Position numbers and translations under genes: made by a program
Notes under the pieces: model-generated
The model's database searches: none
Seen by the model: the letters and a program-made list of their open reading frames with translations, nothing else
What the model was told of the DNA's origin: nothing
Part shown: positions 19,803 through 28,443 of the stretch, in pieces
Layout: every line of letters starts with the position of its first letter
How positions within the stretch are numbered: the first letter of the stretch is position 1
DNA from: Pricia antarctica
GTDB taxonomy: Bacteria > Bacteroidota > Bacteroidia > Flavobacteriales > Flavobacteriaceae
Direction of reading: 5' to 3'
NCBI GenBank assembly: GCA_011050085.1
Contig: DRGL01000051.1
Location: forward strand, 62,001-126,000
DNA: 64,000 bases

Positions 19803-21326
19803 TTACTGATTACCTTTGACAAAGGCTTCCCATTCCTCAAATTTCTCCTCAGTCATCACGCGTTCCATTTTAACTTGACCACCTTTCTTTTTATTTCTAG
19901 CATTCCAATCCCCAAATACGCTTGGGTCGATGGTAGTGACCTTAACACCTTCAAGGGCTTTTGAGCGCGCTACCTTATAATTCTTATTAGCACTCTTTAA
20001 ATACGCATCAAGAGCTGCCGCTAGTTTCTTATCGTCTTTTTTATCTTCACTTCCCAGATACCAACAATGATAAAATTCACCGTCTATCCGCTTAGCGCAT
20101 AAAGTATACTCAGGTATTTTCATCGAGAATTCGTCTTGAAGATGTTGCAGGGCATCGTCGAGTTTGTTCACGGATAATTGCGAACCTACCGTGTTCAAGA
20201 AAAACTTGGTACGACCCGTAATCTTAATTTCTGCCCGCTCAATATCTGTAAATGCAATGGTATCACCAATCAAATATCGCCAAGCTCCAGAAACGGTACT
20301 GATAATCAATACATAGTCTTTATCGAGCTCGACCTCGGAAAGCGTTAATGAAGGGGCATCATCAGATAAGGATCCATCTTGTTGAATATAATCCGGTTCG
20401 AACGGAACAAATTCAAAATAAATACCTCCATCGGTAACCAATGCCATGGAATCGTTATCAGGACGCTTTTGAAAAGCGATAAAGCCTTCAGATGCCAAAT
20501 AGGTATCGATAACTGTTATGGGTTTACCCAAAAGTGCATTAAAACTTTTTTCATACGGACCAAAAGCAACACCACCAGAAGTATACACCTGAAGGTTGGG
20601 CCAAATTTCATGAATGTTATCCACCTTGTTATATTCAATAACTTTTTGCAGCATCAATTCCATCCAGGATGGAATTCCGCTAAGGCCCCCAATGTCCCAT
20701 TCTGAAGCTTGTTCCGCAATTTTCTGTACTTTTTCGTCCCAATCATCCATCTCCGATATGTCCTGTCCCGGCTTATAATATCCCCTGAACCAACTGGGAA
20801 TATTACTCGCACTGATTCCGCTTATTTCACCCTCTTCGTGACCATCGACTTCTTCAAGATGGGTAGAACTTCCTAACATCAAAATTCCCTTTTCAAAAAA
20901 ATCGGATGGCAAATCGAAATTGCTTAATGCATAAACCTGTTCAATACCTGCATTGCGAATCGAAGAGATCATCTTATCGGTTACAGGAATACGCTTACTG
21001 GTATTTCCAGTGGTACCGGAACTTAGGGCAAAATAATCTGGAGTACCTGGCCAAGTTACGTTCTCTTGGCCATCATGAATTTTTTGCCACCATTCTTCAT
21101 TAATTCTATTATAATCGAAATAGGGAATAGATTTAGCAAAGGCTTCAGAAGGGTTTTCGGCATCTAGAATATCGCTAAAGTTATAGTGTTTGCCAAAAGC
21201 TGTGTTTTTGGCAGTTTTAATTAAATTGATCAGCACTTTACGTTGAGATTCAACGGGATTATCCTCGTCCGCAAGTTTGTCTCGTACATCTATAAAGCCT
21301 TTGATGATGTTTCCTATGATGGGCAT
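19803..21326 (-). CDS. GH3-family adenylating enzyme (auxin-responsive GH3-like)
   Basis: 507 residues, the usual length. The ATP/AMP-binding signature YFALSSGTTGNTSKRIPVT lies near residues 98-117, followed by family segments VYTSGGVAFGPYEKSF, IDTYLASEGFIAFQ and the C-terminal TGRTKFFLNTVGSQLSVNKL. Plant GH3 enzymes adenylate acids and join them to amino acids. Bacterial members are common in Bacteroidota and their substrates are not established. The gene is alone on its strand, with a long decayed stretch upstream. Confidence 0.88.
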   Translation of the reverse strand: MPIIGNIIKGFIDVRDKLADEDNPVESQRKVLINLIKTAKNTAFGKHYNFSDILDAENPSEAFAKSIPYFDYNRINEEWWQKIHDGQENVTWPGTPDYFALSSGTTGNTSKRIPVTDKMISSIRNAGIEQVYALSNFDLPSDFFEKGILMLGSSTHLEEVDGHEEGEISGISASNIPSWFRGYYKPGQDISEMDDWDEKVQKIAEQASEWDIGGLSGIPSWMELMLQKVIEYNKVDNIHEIWPNLQVYTSGGVAFGPYEKSFNALLGKPITVIDTYLASEGFIAFQKRPDNDSMALVTDGGIYFEFVPFEPDYIQQDGSLSDDAPSLTLSEVELDKDYVLIISTVSGAWRYLIGDTIAFTDIERAEIKITGRTKFFLNTVGSQLSVNKLDDALQHLQDEFSMKIPEYTLCAKRIDGEFYHCWYLGSEDKKDDKKLAAALDAYLKSANKNYKVARSKALEGVKVTTIDPSVFGDWNARNKKKGGQVKMERVMTEEKFEEWEAFVKGNQ

Positions 21327-21555
21327 ATTATAATTTTTGGTGAAATTAGCAATATTGATAAAAGGATTTGCGCTGTATTGGAATAGAGATTAATCCAACG
21401 CGGAAGCTAAATACTAAGATATTTTGCGAAACGCAAATCCGCAAATAGACTAGTACTATATCTAAAAGGTGTTTTTTATTTTTTCGGACTAGTTTTAGCT
21501 TGGAGGTACAACCTCGATGAATGCAAACTGTCAAAAGCCAATTTTTTTGCAGGTT

Positions 21556-22149
21556 TTAATCAACTAAACTAATATTCAAAATCTCAATCAAATAGGGCAA
21601 TTTCGCCTCGGTGAATTTATCCGTCGGCATTAAAGCATCAACCGCTTTAGGTGAGCGGACAATACGTTGGCCAATATCCCAGTACACACCACAAAACTCG
21701 GGCTATGCTTTAATTCACTTTCCCAGTCAAACTGACACCTTATGATAAAGGCCGTGTGATACCCACTATCAAGCAAAAATGAGGTTACCGTCTTAGGTTG
21801 TTGTTACAAAATAGGACTTTGAATTGCCCGTCAGTATTCCGCGTTTGAAGCCACTGCTCCATGCATAAATTCAAGTCAAAATACCATACCGTGATGAACT
21901 ACCAACAAATGGCGGTCTATGGTAATCGGCAAACTTTATACCGCTGCTTGCTAACCGTTAATATTCTGAGTAGCAATTCTCCATCGGAATTGAAAGCGCT
22001 AATATCACCTTACCCCAAATCTTCTGCTAAAATAAATATTATGTTAGGCGGAGTACCGTTTGCTTCCATTTTGATTTTATTCTCATTACAAGAAATTAAA
22101 ATTAGTAAAGCAGAAAGGCTGGAATATTTAAAGTCGCTTGTGTTGGCAT
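21556..22149 (-). pseudogene. Decayed sulfatase gene (N-terminal part only)
   Basis: Fragments in three frames reconstruct the first third of a sulfatase. A lipoprotein-like leader (ALLILISC) is followed by NGTPPNIIFILAEDLG-stop-GDISAFNSDG, the classic sulfatase opening. Next, in another frame, comes the active-site region SSSRYGILT-stop-IYAW and FKRGILTGNSKS, then SFLLDSGYHTAFI, ELKHSPSF and TDKFTEAKLPYLI. There are at least two in-frame stops and three frameshifts. The active-site pentapeptide (C/S-x-P-x-R in the family) reads GSSSR at 21889-21903, so the residue that becomes formylglycine is lost. The C-terminal two thirds are gone. Neighbouring intact genes are unrelated. Confidence 0.82.
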
Positions 22150-22427
22150 CAATATCAAATTACATCGTCCCGATACTAAAATAGAAACTTTTTATAACCT
22201 ATAGTCCACTAGAATCGCACACATTTTATAAAAATCCTGTAACTTTATAGCAGTATATACTATTGAAAAATCTTCCATTACGAAAAGTAATACTAGAGAC
22301 AGTACTAAGGTATAGAACGGATGTCCTTAACCTAATCCCTTCCTAGTTCGTAGTATAAAAGGTCTTAGTTTTCAACTGAGACCGACCAATGTTAAGATAG
22401 AAGGTTGACCGATTTCATTAAAAAATA

Positions 22428-23819
22428 TTGATTAATTTGTATTGTATCGTCGACATAGAAACCACCGGAAACGGTCTTAAGGGGAATAAGATTACGGAAA
22501 TTTCCATTTTTAAATATGATGGTCATGACATAGTCGACGAGTTCACTTCTCTTGTGGATCCCGAATGTGAAATTCCGTATTTTATTACACGACTTACTGG
22601 TATCGATAACGACACGGTTCGGAATGCACCCACCATCGATAAAATTGCGGATTCCATCCTCAGAATTACCGAAGGCAGTATTTTTGTTGCCCATAGTGTG
22701 AACTTCGACTACAATATTATCAAGAACGAGCTACGCATCTTAGGCCTGGACTTTATTAGAAAAAAACTCTGTACGGTACGTTTATCCCGAAAATTATTAC
22801 CTGGCTACCATTCCTATAGCTTAGGGAAGCTCTGTTCAGCCTTACGAATTCCCTTGACAGACCGGCATCGAGCTCGCGGTGATGCACATGCCACTACCCT
22901 ACTTTTCAGTAAATTATTACGGACAGATGGTGCCGATAAAGTATTTAAAACATTCTTAAACGCTCGCTCTCAAGAAGCTACCTTACCATCGGGACTACCA
23001 AGTGAAGTTTTTGAAAAAATTCCTTCACAACCAGGTGTTTATTATTTTAAGGATTCAAAGGGAAAAACAATTTATGTAGGTAAGGCCAACGATTTGAAAA
23101 AAAGGGTGCTGGGTCATTTTTATGACAAGTCTACCAAAGAGGTACGCCTTTGCGCAGAAACTGCGGATATCGACTTTGAACTTTCGGGCAGCGAACTGGT
23201 AGCCTTATTAATGGAATCAGCGGCTATTAAACATCACTATCCAATTTACAATCGAGCGCAAAAAAAGAGGATTCAACCCTATGGCGTATTTGCCTATGAA
23301 GACCGCAGTGGCATAATGCACCTTGCTTTCAACAAGCTGAAAATGGCACCTAATGCCTTAGCCATCTTTTACAATCCGACGGATTGCCGACTTTACCTGG
23401 AACAGGTCTGCAACACGTTCGAACTCTGCCCCAAATATTGTCATTTACAGGTGAATATTAAAAGCTGCTCCCATTTTCGGATTGTCACTTGCAAGGGGGT
23501 TTGTAGAGAAAAAGAACCGGTTTCTGACTATAACTCAAGAGTCTCGGCCGCTATTGATTACATGGGCTCGGAAAAAGAGGATTTTATTATTAGGGAGAAA
23601 GGACGCCATTTTGACGAACAAGCTTTTGTACTGATTCGAAACAATGTTTACTCAGGTTACGGATTTGTACAAAATGAATTCTCAATACAAACGCATGAAG
23701 ATTTGGAAGCGCTTACCATACCTAGAAGAAATACGATAGAAACTGAGAGTATCATCAAATCATACCTAGCTAGAAATCCAGAAAAAAAGCAGCTATCGTA
23801 TGTAGGAGAAATTTTGTGA
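22428..23819 (+). CDS. Exonuclease/GIY-YIG nuclease fusion (DnaQ-UvrC/Cho-like)
   Basis: 463 residues. Residues 1-165 form a DEDD 3'-5' exonuclease domain: VDIETTGNG (motif I), FVAHSVNFDYNI (motif II) and HRARGDAHATTLL (motif III). A GIY-YIG domain begins near 200 (QPGVYYFKDSKGKTIYVGKA) and resembles the N-terminal nuclease of UvrC; the C-terminal region includes a cysteine-rich stretch (CPKYCHLQ, CKGVC). This architecture is known in Bacteroidota and actinobacteria and is presumed to act in DNA repair. No ATG precedes the domain: the frame opens at TTG 22428, and TTG 22437 fits the usual family start equally well. Confidence 0.87.
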   Translation: MINLYCIVDIETTGNGLKGNKITEISIFKYDGHDIVDEFTSLVDPECEIPYFITRLTGIDNDTVRNAPTIDKIADSILRITEGSIFVAHSVNFDYNIIKNELRILGLDFIRKKLCTVRLSRKLLPGYHSYSLGKLCSALRIPLTDRHRARGDAHATTLLFSKLLRTDGADKVFKTFLNARSQEATLPSGLPSEVFEKIPSQPGVYYFKDSKGKTIYVGKANDLKKRVLGHFYDKSTKEVRLCAETADIDFELSGSELVALLMESAAIKHHYPIYNRAQKKRIQPYGVFAYEDRSGIMHLAFNKLKMAPNALAIFYNPTDCRLYLEQVCNTFELCPKYCHLQVNIKSCSHFRIVTCKGVCREKEPVSDYNSRVSAAIDYMGSEKEDFIIREKGRHFDEQAFVLIRNNVYSGYGFVQNEFSIQTHEDLEALTIPRRNTIETESIIKSYLARNPEKKQLSYVGEIL

Positions 23820-23877
23820 GCAGTAGAACCTCATGAACTCTCTAAACCGAAATTCAGAGGCACTAAAGTTGGGCATC

Positions 23878-23973
23878 CTACTTATTTAATTTCTTGTACA
23901 TCCGTACAACAAAAAACAGCCATACCATTAATATAGCGGCTACAAGACCAGAATATATCCACAAAAAATCCAT
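23878..23973 (-). CDS. Possible 31-residue membrane micro-protein
   Basis: ATG-initiated frame with one hydrophobic segment (IYSGLVAAILMVWLFFVV) and a basic end (RMYKKLNK). The arrangement is that of a real tiny membrane protein (positive-inside end), but there is no homology evidence. The rest of the gap 23820-24288 is AT-rich and I see nothing else in it. Confidence 0.35.
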   Translation of the reverse strand: MDFLWIYSGLVAAILMVWLFFVVRMYKKLNK

Positions 23974-24280
23974 AGGTACTGGTTACTAATATCATATAAT
24001 TTCTAGGGAGAAGATTGAATAACAATTGGATTGCTCCGCTACTAATTTGGGTAAAATTTGAAAATGTCGAAAAAATCTTATAAACTGGATAACTTCCTAA
24101 TTTATCGTAATTTTTTTCTTGTTAAATATAGTTAAAAAAACTTAACTGTAGCCTAAAAAACTAACATTTAGTTAACATTTTTGACATCCATATAAAAAGC
24201 CTATAATTGTTGATAAATCCTTAATAATTTTATCAATTGTACAATGTTTTTGTGAAATATCTTTTTGATAGAAAATTCTC

Positions 24281-24300
24281 AAGAGCCTTTAACGGCTCTC
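24281..24300 (-). terminator. Hairpin at the end of the SulP gene
   Basis: AGAGCC (24282-24287) pairs with GGCTCT (24294-24299); the stop codon of the SulP gene lies in the loop. The downstream T run on the minus strand is short and interrupted, so termination would be weak. Confidence 0.4.
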
Positions 24301-26007
24301 TTGGGCTACTTTTTTTCCCAATTGGGTGAGCGATTCGGGATTATCGAAATAATCAACGGCCTCTTTGGTACGACCGAAAAGATGCTCCTTAGGTAGTACA
24401 TCGATAATGCGGCTATTAAAAATAATGTCCCTTGTCGGGCCAATGGCGCTTGCCACCAAGAATTTGATATCGCGTTCCTGTATCTCAAGAATGGCGTTGG
24501 CCAACATTTCGACCGCTGTAGAATCAATATAATTTATAGGCTCGGCATTAAGTATTACCCCTTTGAGTCCATCGCCTTTAGCATCTATATAGCGAAAGAG
24601 CTGCTTCTTAAAATAATCTTTATTCCCAAAATAGAGTTGAGAATCGAAACGGAGCATCAGCAAATCGGAACGCAATTCGATATCGCCGCTAAACCTATCG
24701 ACATTTCTATAATAATCCGAGCCTTTGAGATTACCCAATACCACAAAATGAGGTTGCGAGGTTCTATAGACCATGATAAGCAAAGACAACAGCACACCCA
24801 ACAATATGCCTTCGGGAAGGCCGACGGTCAGCGTAAACAGAAAAGTGACCAGTAAAACCACAAACTCGTCTTTACGGTATTGCCACAGTACTTTAGGGTA
24901 GGCGATATTAATAAGCCCGACCACAGATACCATTATAATACTTGCCAAGGCCGCATTTGGCAAATAGTAGAACAAATGGGTGAAAAACAAAAGTGTCAAT
25001 GCCACTAGTGCCATGCTTACCAAAGAAGCCACTGGAGATTTTGCACCCGCAGAATCATTTATAGCTGAACGCGAAAAACTGGCAGAAGCCAGATAGGATT
25101 GAAATAAAGCTCCCAACATATTGGCGGAACCAAGAGCCAATAATTCTTGATTAGGGTCAATCGTAGCTACATTCTTTTTCTCTTCAATCGCTTTTCCGAT
25201 ACCGATGGCCTCGGTATAACCAATTAAGGCTAGGGCAATGGCCATTGAAAAAAGTCCCTTTAATTTGGGCCAACTGAATTCCGGAAGCGAAAAGGAGGGC
25301 AGTCCGCCCGGTACATCCCCTACAATATGAACCCCATAGGTATCAAGCCTGAAAGCGTAAACCACTAAAATTCCAAATACAACTACCACCAAAATTGCGG
25401 GGATCCGTTTGCTCCACCGATTGAAAAGTACAATTAGAGCGATACCGCCTAAACCGATCATCAAATCATACCCATTTGTTTCGGGTATCGCTAGAAAGAC
25501 ATTGGTAATAGTTTTTTGAAACTGATCACTTAATGGAATATTTACTCCGAAGAAATGTTTTAATTGACTAAAAATAATGATTATTGCAGCGGCCGAAGTA
25601 AAACCGCTTATCACTGGTCTTGAGATAAAACGGACAAGAAACCCCATACGAAGCAATCCCAACAAAAATTGAATGACCCCGACCATGAAAGCCAATAATA
25701 GCGCCATGGCAATGTAATTCTCAACCCCTGTAAGTGCCAATGTAGAAAGGCCCGCTGCGACCAACAATGAATCCATGGCTACTGGCCCTATACCTAATTG
25801 TCGAGATGTGCCCAGTAAGGCATAGACCAGAATCGGCACTAAAGCCGCATAAAGGCCATATACCGGAGGCATACCCGCTATCATGGCGTAGGCCATACCT
25901 TGGGGTACTAACAAAATACCCACGGTCAGACCCGCGACCAAATCTTTGGCGAACCAGCCTTTTTTATAGGTCGGCAACCATTGCAAAAACGGAAAAAAAC
26001 GGTGCAT
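24289..26007 (-). CDS. SulP-family anion transporter with STAS domain
   Basis: 572 residues. The family signature is near the N-terminus (VAGLTVGILLVPQGMAYAMI and PPVYGLYAALVPILVYALLG), followed by about 12-14 membrane segments. A C-terminal cytoplasmic STAS domain (about 430-555) contains LRFDSQLYFGNKDYFK and INYIDSTAVEMLANAI. SulP proteins move sulfate, bicarbonate or other anions, often with Na+ or H+. Without an adjacent carbonic anhydrase or sulfur-assimilation gene the substrate remains open. The cysteine synthase-like gene 1.4 kb upstream is a weak hint for sulfate. Confidence 0.93.
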   Translation of the reverse strand: MHRFFPFLQWLPTYKKGWFAKDLVAGLTVGILLVPQGMAYAMIAGMPPVYGLYAALVPILVYALLGTSRQLGIGPVAMDSLLVAAGLSTLALTGVENYIAMALLLAFMVGVIQFLLGLLRMGFLVRFISRPVISGFTSAAAIIIIFSQLKHFFGVNIPLSDQFQKTITNVFLAIPETNGYDLMIGLGGIALIVLFNRWSKRIPAILVVVVFGILVVYAFRLDTYGVHIVGDVPGGLPSFSLPEFSWPKLKGLFSMAIALALIGYTEAIGIGKAIEEKKNVATIDPNQELLALGSANMLGALFQSYLASASFSRSAINDSAGAKSPVASLVSMALVALTLLFFTHLFYYLPNAALASIIMVSVVGLINIAYPKVLWQYRKDEFVVLLVTFLFTLTVGLPEGILLGVLLSLLIMVYRTSQPHFVVLGNLKGSDYYRNVDRFSGDIELRSDLLMLRFDSQLYFGNKDYFKKQLFRYIDAKGDGLKGVILNAEPINYIDSTAVEMLANAILEIQERDIKFLVASAIGPTRDIIFNSRIIDVLPKEHLFGRTKEAVDYFDNPESLTQLGKKVAQESR

Positions 26008-26157
26008 ATAGACAAAGGTAGCTTTTAATCGGAAACGCTGAAGTTACTTTGTTAACGGAAACCTGTAGAGCTTAAGCAAACTAAACAACAAGTATAACGT
26101 GCGAACGCCATCTCACTCAAAATATCCTATGAAATGTGATCAACCAAGGGTTTTCAA

Positions 26158-26931
26158 TCAAGGCATGATGAATACTTTAAACGTCTTCGCAGCATCTCCC
26201 AAATAGTGAAACCCTTCATTCAGATTACGCTGTTCTACAGCATATGGGTAAAAAGTTATGGGTTCGACACATATCATGTTCGGTACTGGCGTCCATAACA
26301 TGAAATTACCAAAACCTTCCGTTCTAATACGAAGCTGCTTTTCATCTTTAAGCAATAGGTCTTCACAATCGGCTATTTGAAAAGCACGGTCGCCGACGGC
26401 CAATATTTCGCTTAGGGAAATTGTCTGCTCACCCGCAACAAACTGCGGATTCTTGGTATACAGTTTAAATGCGGGATGATAGCCTAGCATAAACGGTGAA
26501 TCGCGTTCCCCTGAAACGATAAAGCTAATTTCGAGCCCAGACTCCGTCAGCGAAAACTTTTTTTGGAACAAGAAATCATAGGTCCAGAATAGGTATTCCT
26601 TATTTGATTTTTCGGGATATTTAGAATTCTTTACCGGCGTTCTTGCCTTATATTTTTTTTGAAACAGTATATCGGTCTCCGTTTGTGATACTTTTTCATA
26701 ATCCAATTCCCGTAAAAGGCCATGTTGGTCTTGAATCGCAATATCCCTTGGGGTCTGTACCTGAAACTTTGCCTCGGCGGTAGGACCGATAATGGGAAAC
26801 ATTTCAGTATCGGAACTTCGCCAACCGGGACTTCCTTTTTGATGGATATATTGATGCCCGTCGACTTGATATCCGACGAGTTCTCCAGCATCTACATCTA
26901 GATTCTGGTTATTATAGTGTATTGAAATCAT
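26158..26931 (-). CDS. Aldose 1-epimerase family protein (galactose mutarotase-like)
   Basis: 257 residues with the mutarotase-like beta-sandwich pattern: GSPGWRSSDTEMFPIIG near residue 35, QDQHGLLRELDYE near 70, then GYHPAFKLY (about 147-155) and a C-terminal NMICVEPITFYPYA. The His in QHGLLR and in GYHPAF and the Glu in CVEPIT are the expected catalytic and sugar-contacting positions. It belongs to the LacX-like branch that interconverts sugar anomers. No sugar operon is adjacent. Confidence 0.88.
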   Translation of the reverse strand: MISIHYNNQNLDVDAGELVGYQVDGHQYIHQKGSPGWRSSDTEMFPIIGPTAEAKFQVQTPRDIAIQDQHGLLRELDYEKVSQTETDILFQKKYKARTPVKNSKYPEKSNKEYLFWTYDFLFQKKFSLTESGLEISFIVSGERDSPFMLGYHPAFKLYTKNPQFVAGEQTISLSEILAVGDRAFQIADCEDLLLKDEKQLRIRTEGFGNFMLWTPVPNMICVEPITFYPYAVEQRNLNEGFHYLGDAAKTFKVFIMP

Positions 26932-26957
26932 ATGTATATCAAAATTTAAGGTCTAAA

Positions 26958-27337
26958 TTAAAGCGCTTCGATAGCTTCATCAAGCCAGATTAATCTACTG
27001 GAAATCCATGCTTTCAAATATTTCGTTTCTTCCACATAGGTTTTCCAATAAAATTATTAGGCCAGATGTAATAACCTAGCACGGGCCATTGGTCAAAATT
27101 TAGCTGTACTGCACCAGCACCTTCGACTGTAGTCGAATAGGTATCTACCTTCGATAATATGGCAGGTTCCGAATTAATTTCAGGTTCCGTCGGTTGTTCA
27201 GGCTTTTCTATCCCTTCTTCAGCTGTAGGTGATTCCGGAGTTGGATTATCACTACTACAGGATAACTGTAACTGCAGGAATACAATGCGAAATAATACCT
27301 GAAGTTGGTACTTAGGGAACCGCTTCGAATCTAATCG
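26958..27337 (-). pseudogene. Collapsed CotH-kinase gene (lipoprotein leader fused to C-terminal end)
   Basis: An open frame from 27337 begins like a lipoprotein (LFRIVFLQLQLSCSSDNPTP) and runs through a Pro/Glu-rich linker. It then jumps to VDTYSTTVEGAGAVQLNFDQ and WPVLGYYIWPNNFIGK, where it goes out of frame. Adding one A to the AAAA run restores TYVEETKYLKAWISSRLIWL DEAIEAL-stop, ending at 26958. WPVLG-x-Y-x-WPNNFIGKTY followed by YLK-x-W-x-x-x-RL-x-WLD is the characteristic C-terminal end of bacteroidete CotH-kinase (CotH) proteins. The kinase domain of about 300 residues is missing, so the gene lost its middle and also has a frameshift. Confidence 0.78.
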
Positions 27338-27389
27338 CATCGCAAATTTTTTTATCAAGATACCAAATTTTGCTATGCAGCCGGGAGAA

Positions 27390-28370
27390 CTAGTCCAAAT
27401 ATCCCTTTTCCCGCATCCAATCATCATTAAACATTTTACCTACGTAACGACTACCGTGATCGTGAAAAAGAACGACTACCACATCGTCTTTGGTAAAATG
27501 CTCTTTGAGCTGTAAAAGTCCCTTAATGGCAGCACCGGCGGAATTACCCAAGAAAAAACCTTCTTCCTTCGCCAGCCTCTGCGTATATATAGCCGCATCT
27601 TTATCGGTTACCTTCGTAAAGCCATCGATAATATCAAAATTTACGTTTAAAGGAAGTATATCTTCCCCAATACCTTCCGTCACATAGGGATAAATTTCAT
27701 TTTCATCAAAAATACCGGTCTCATGGTATTTTTTAAAAACGGAACCATAGGTATCTACGCCCCAAATCTTAATATCCTTGTTTTTGGATTTCAGGAAAGA
27801 ACCCACCCCCGAGATTGTGCCTCCCGTACCGACACCTACGACAAAATGGGTAACCTTGCCTTCGGTCTGCTTCCATATTTCTGGCCCGGTACTTTTAAAA
27901 TGGGCCTTACAATTACTGGGATTATCATATTGATTTACATACCAGGCACCGGGAATCTCATCCGCCAGGCGGCGCGCCGTCGAATAATAGCTATTGGGGT
28001 CTTCGGGAGCAACATCGGTAGGGCAAACATGCACCTCGCTACCCATGGCCTTTAAAATATCGACTTTTTCTTTAGATTGTTTGTCGCTCATCACACAGAT
28101 GAGCCTATATCCTTTAACTATAGCGGCCAAGGCGAGTCCCATTCCGGTATTACCTGAAGTACCTTCGACAATAGTTCCACCGGGTTTTAAAATACCCGCA
28201 GCCTCTGCATCTTCAACAATCTGTAGTGCCATACGATCTTTCACCGAGTTACCGGGATTGAATGTCTCATATTTCGCCAAAACCAAACAGGGCAAATCGG
28301 CCGTCAGTTTGTTCAATTTTACCAAGGGGGTATTGCCGATGGTCTCTAAAATATTGTTAGCGTAGTCCAT
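27390..28370 (-). CDS. PLP-dependent cysteine synthase / cystathionine beta-synthase-like
   Basis: 326 residues. The PLP lysine lies in NPGNSVKDRMA (about residues 38-48), the substrate loop in EGTSGNTGMGLAL and the phosphate-binding glycines in VGVGTGGTISGVG. It lacks the C-terminal CBS regulatory domains of full-length cystathionine beta-synthase but is closer to the CBS-like branch than to E. coli CysK (YYSTARRLADEIPGAWYVNQ). Likely reaction: beta-replacement making cysteine or cystathionine. It is followed by the broken CotH gene and lies downstream of the LolC/E-type permease on the same strand. Confidence 0.9.
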   Translation of the reverse strand: MDYANNILETIGNTPLVKLNKLTADLPCLVLAKYETFNPGNSVKDRMALQIVEDAEAAGILKPGGTIVEGTSGNTGMGLALAAIVKGYRLICVMSDKQSKEKVDILKAMGSEVHVCPTDVAPEDPNSYYSTARRLADEIPGAWYVNQYDNPSNCKAHFKSTGPEIWKQTEGKVTHFVVGVGTGGTISGVGSFLKSKNKDIKIWGVDTYGSVFKKYHETGIFDENEIYPYVTEGIGEDILPLNVNFDIIDGFTKVTDKDAAIYTQRLAKEEGFFLGNSAGAAIKGLLQLKEHFTKDDVVVVLFHDHGSRYVGKMFNDDWMREKGYLD

Positions 28371-28443
28371 TAGTCATTTGATTTAAGAGTAGCATACTTA
28401 CTATTTGATTAGAAGCCTCTACACTGATAAATACATTTAGTCC

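Noticed and set aside
21861-22184. 107-codon plus-strand frame
   Set aside because: It is antisense to the decayed sulfatase, whose motifs read clearly on the other strand.
27014-27427. The 137-codon frame as an intact novel lipoprotein gene
   Set aside because: Its N-terminal 30 residues overlap the end of the cysteine synthase-like gene and its C-terminus is the out-of-frame end of a CotH-kinase; it is better explained as a pseudogene.
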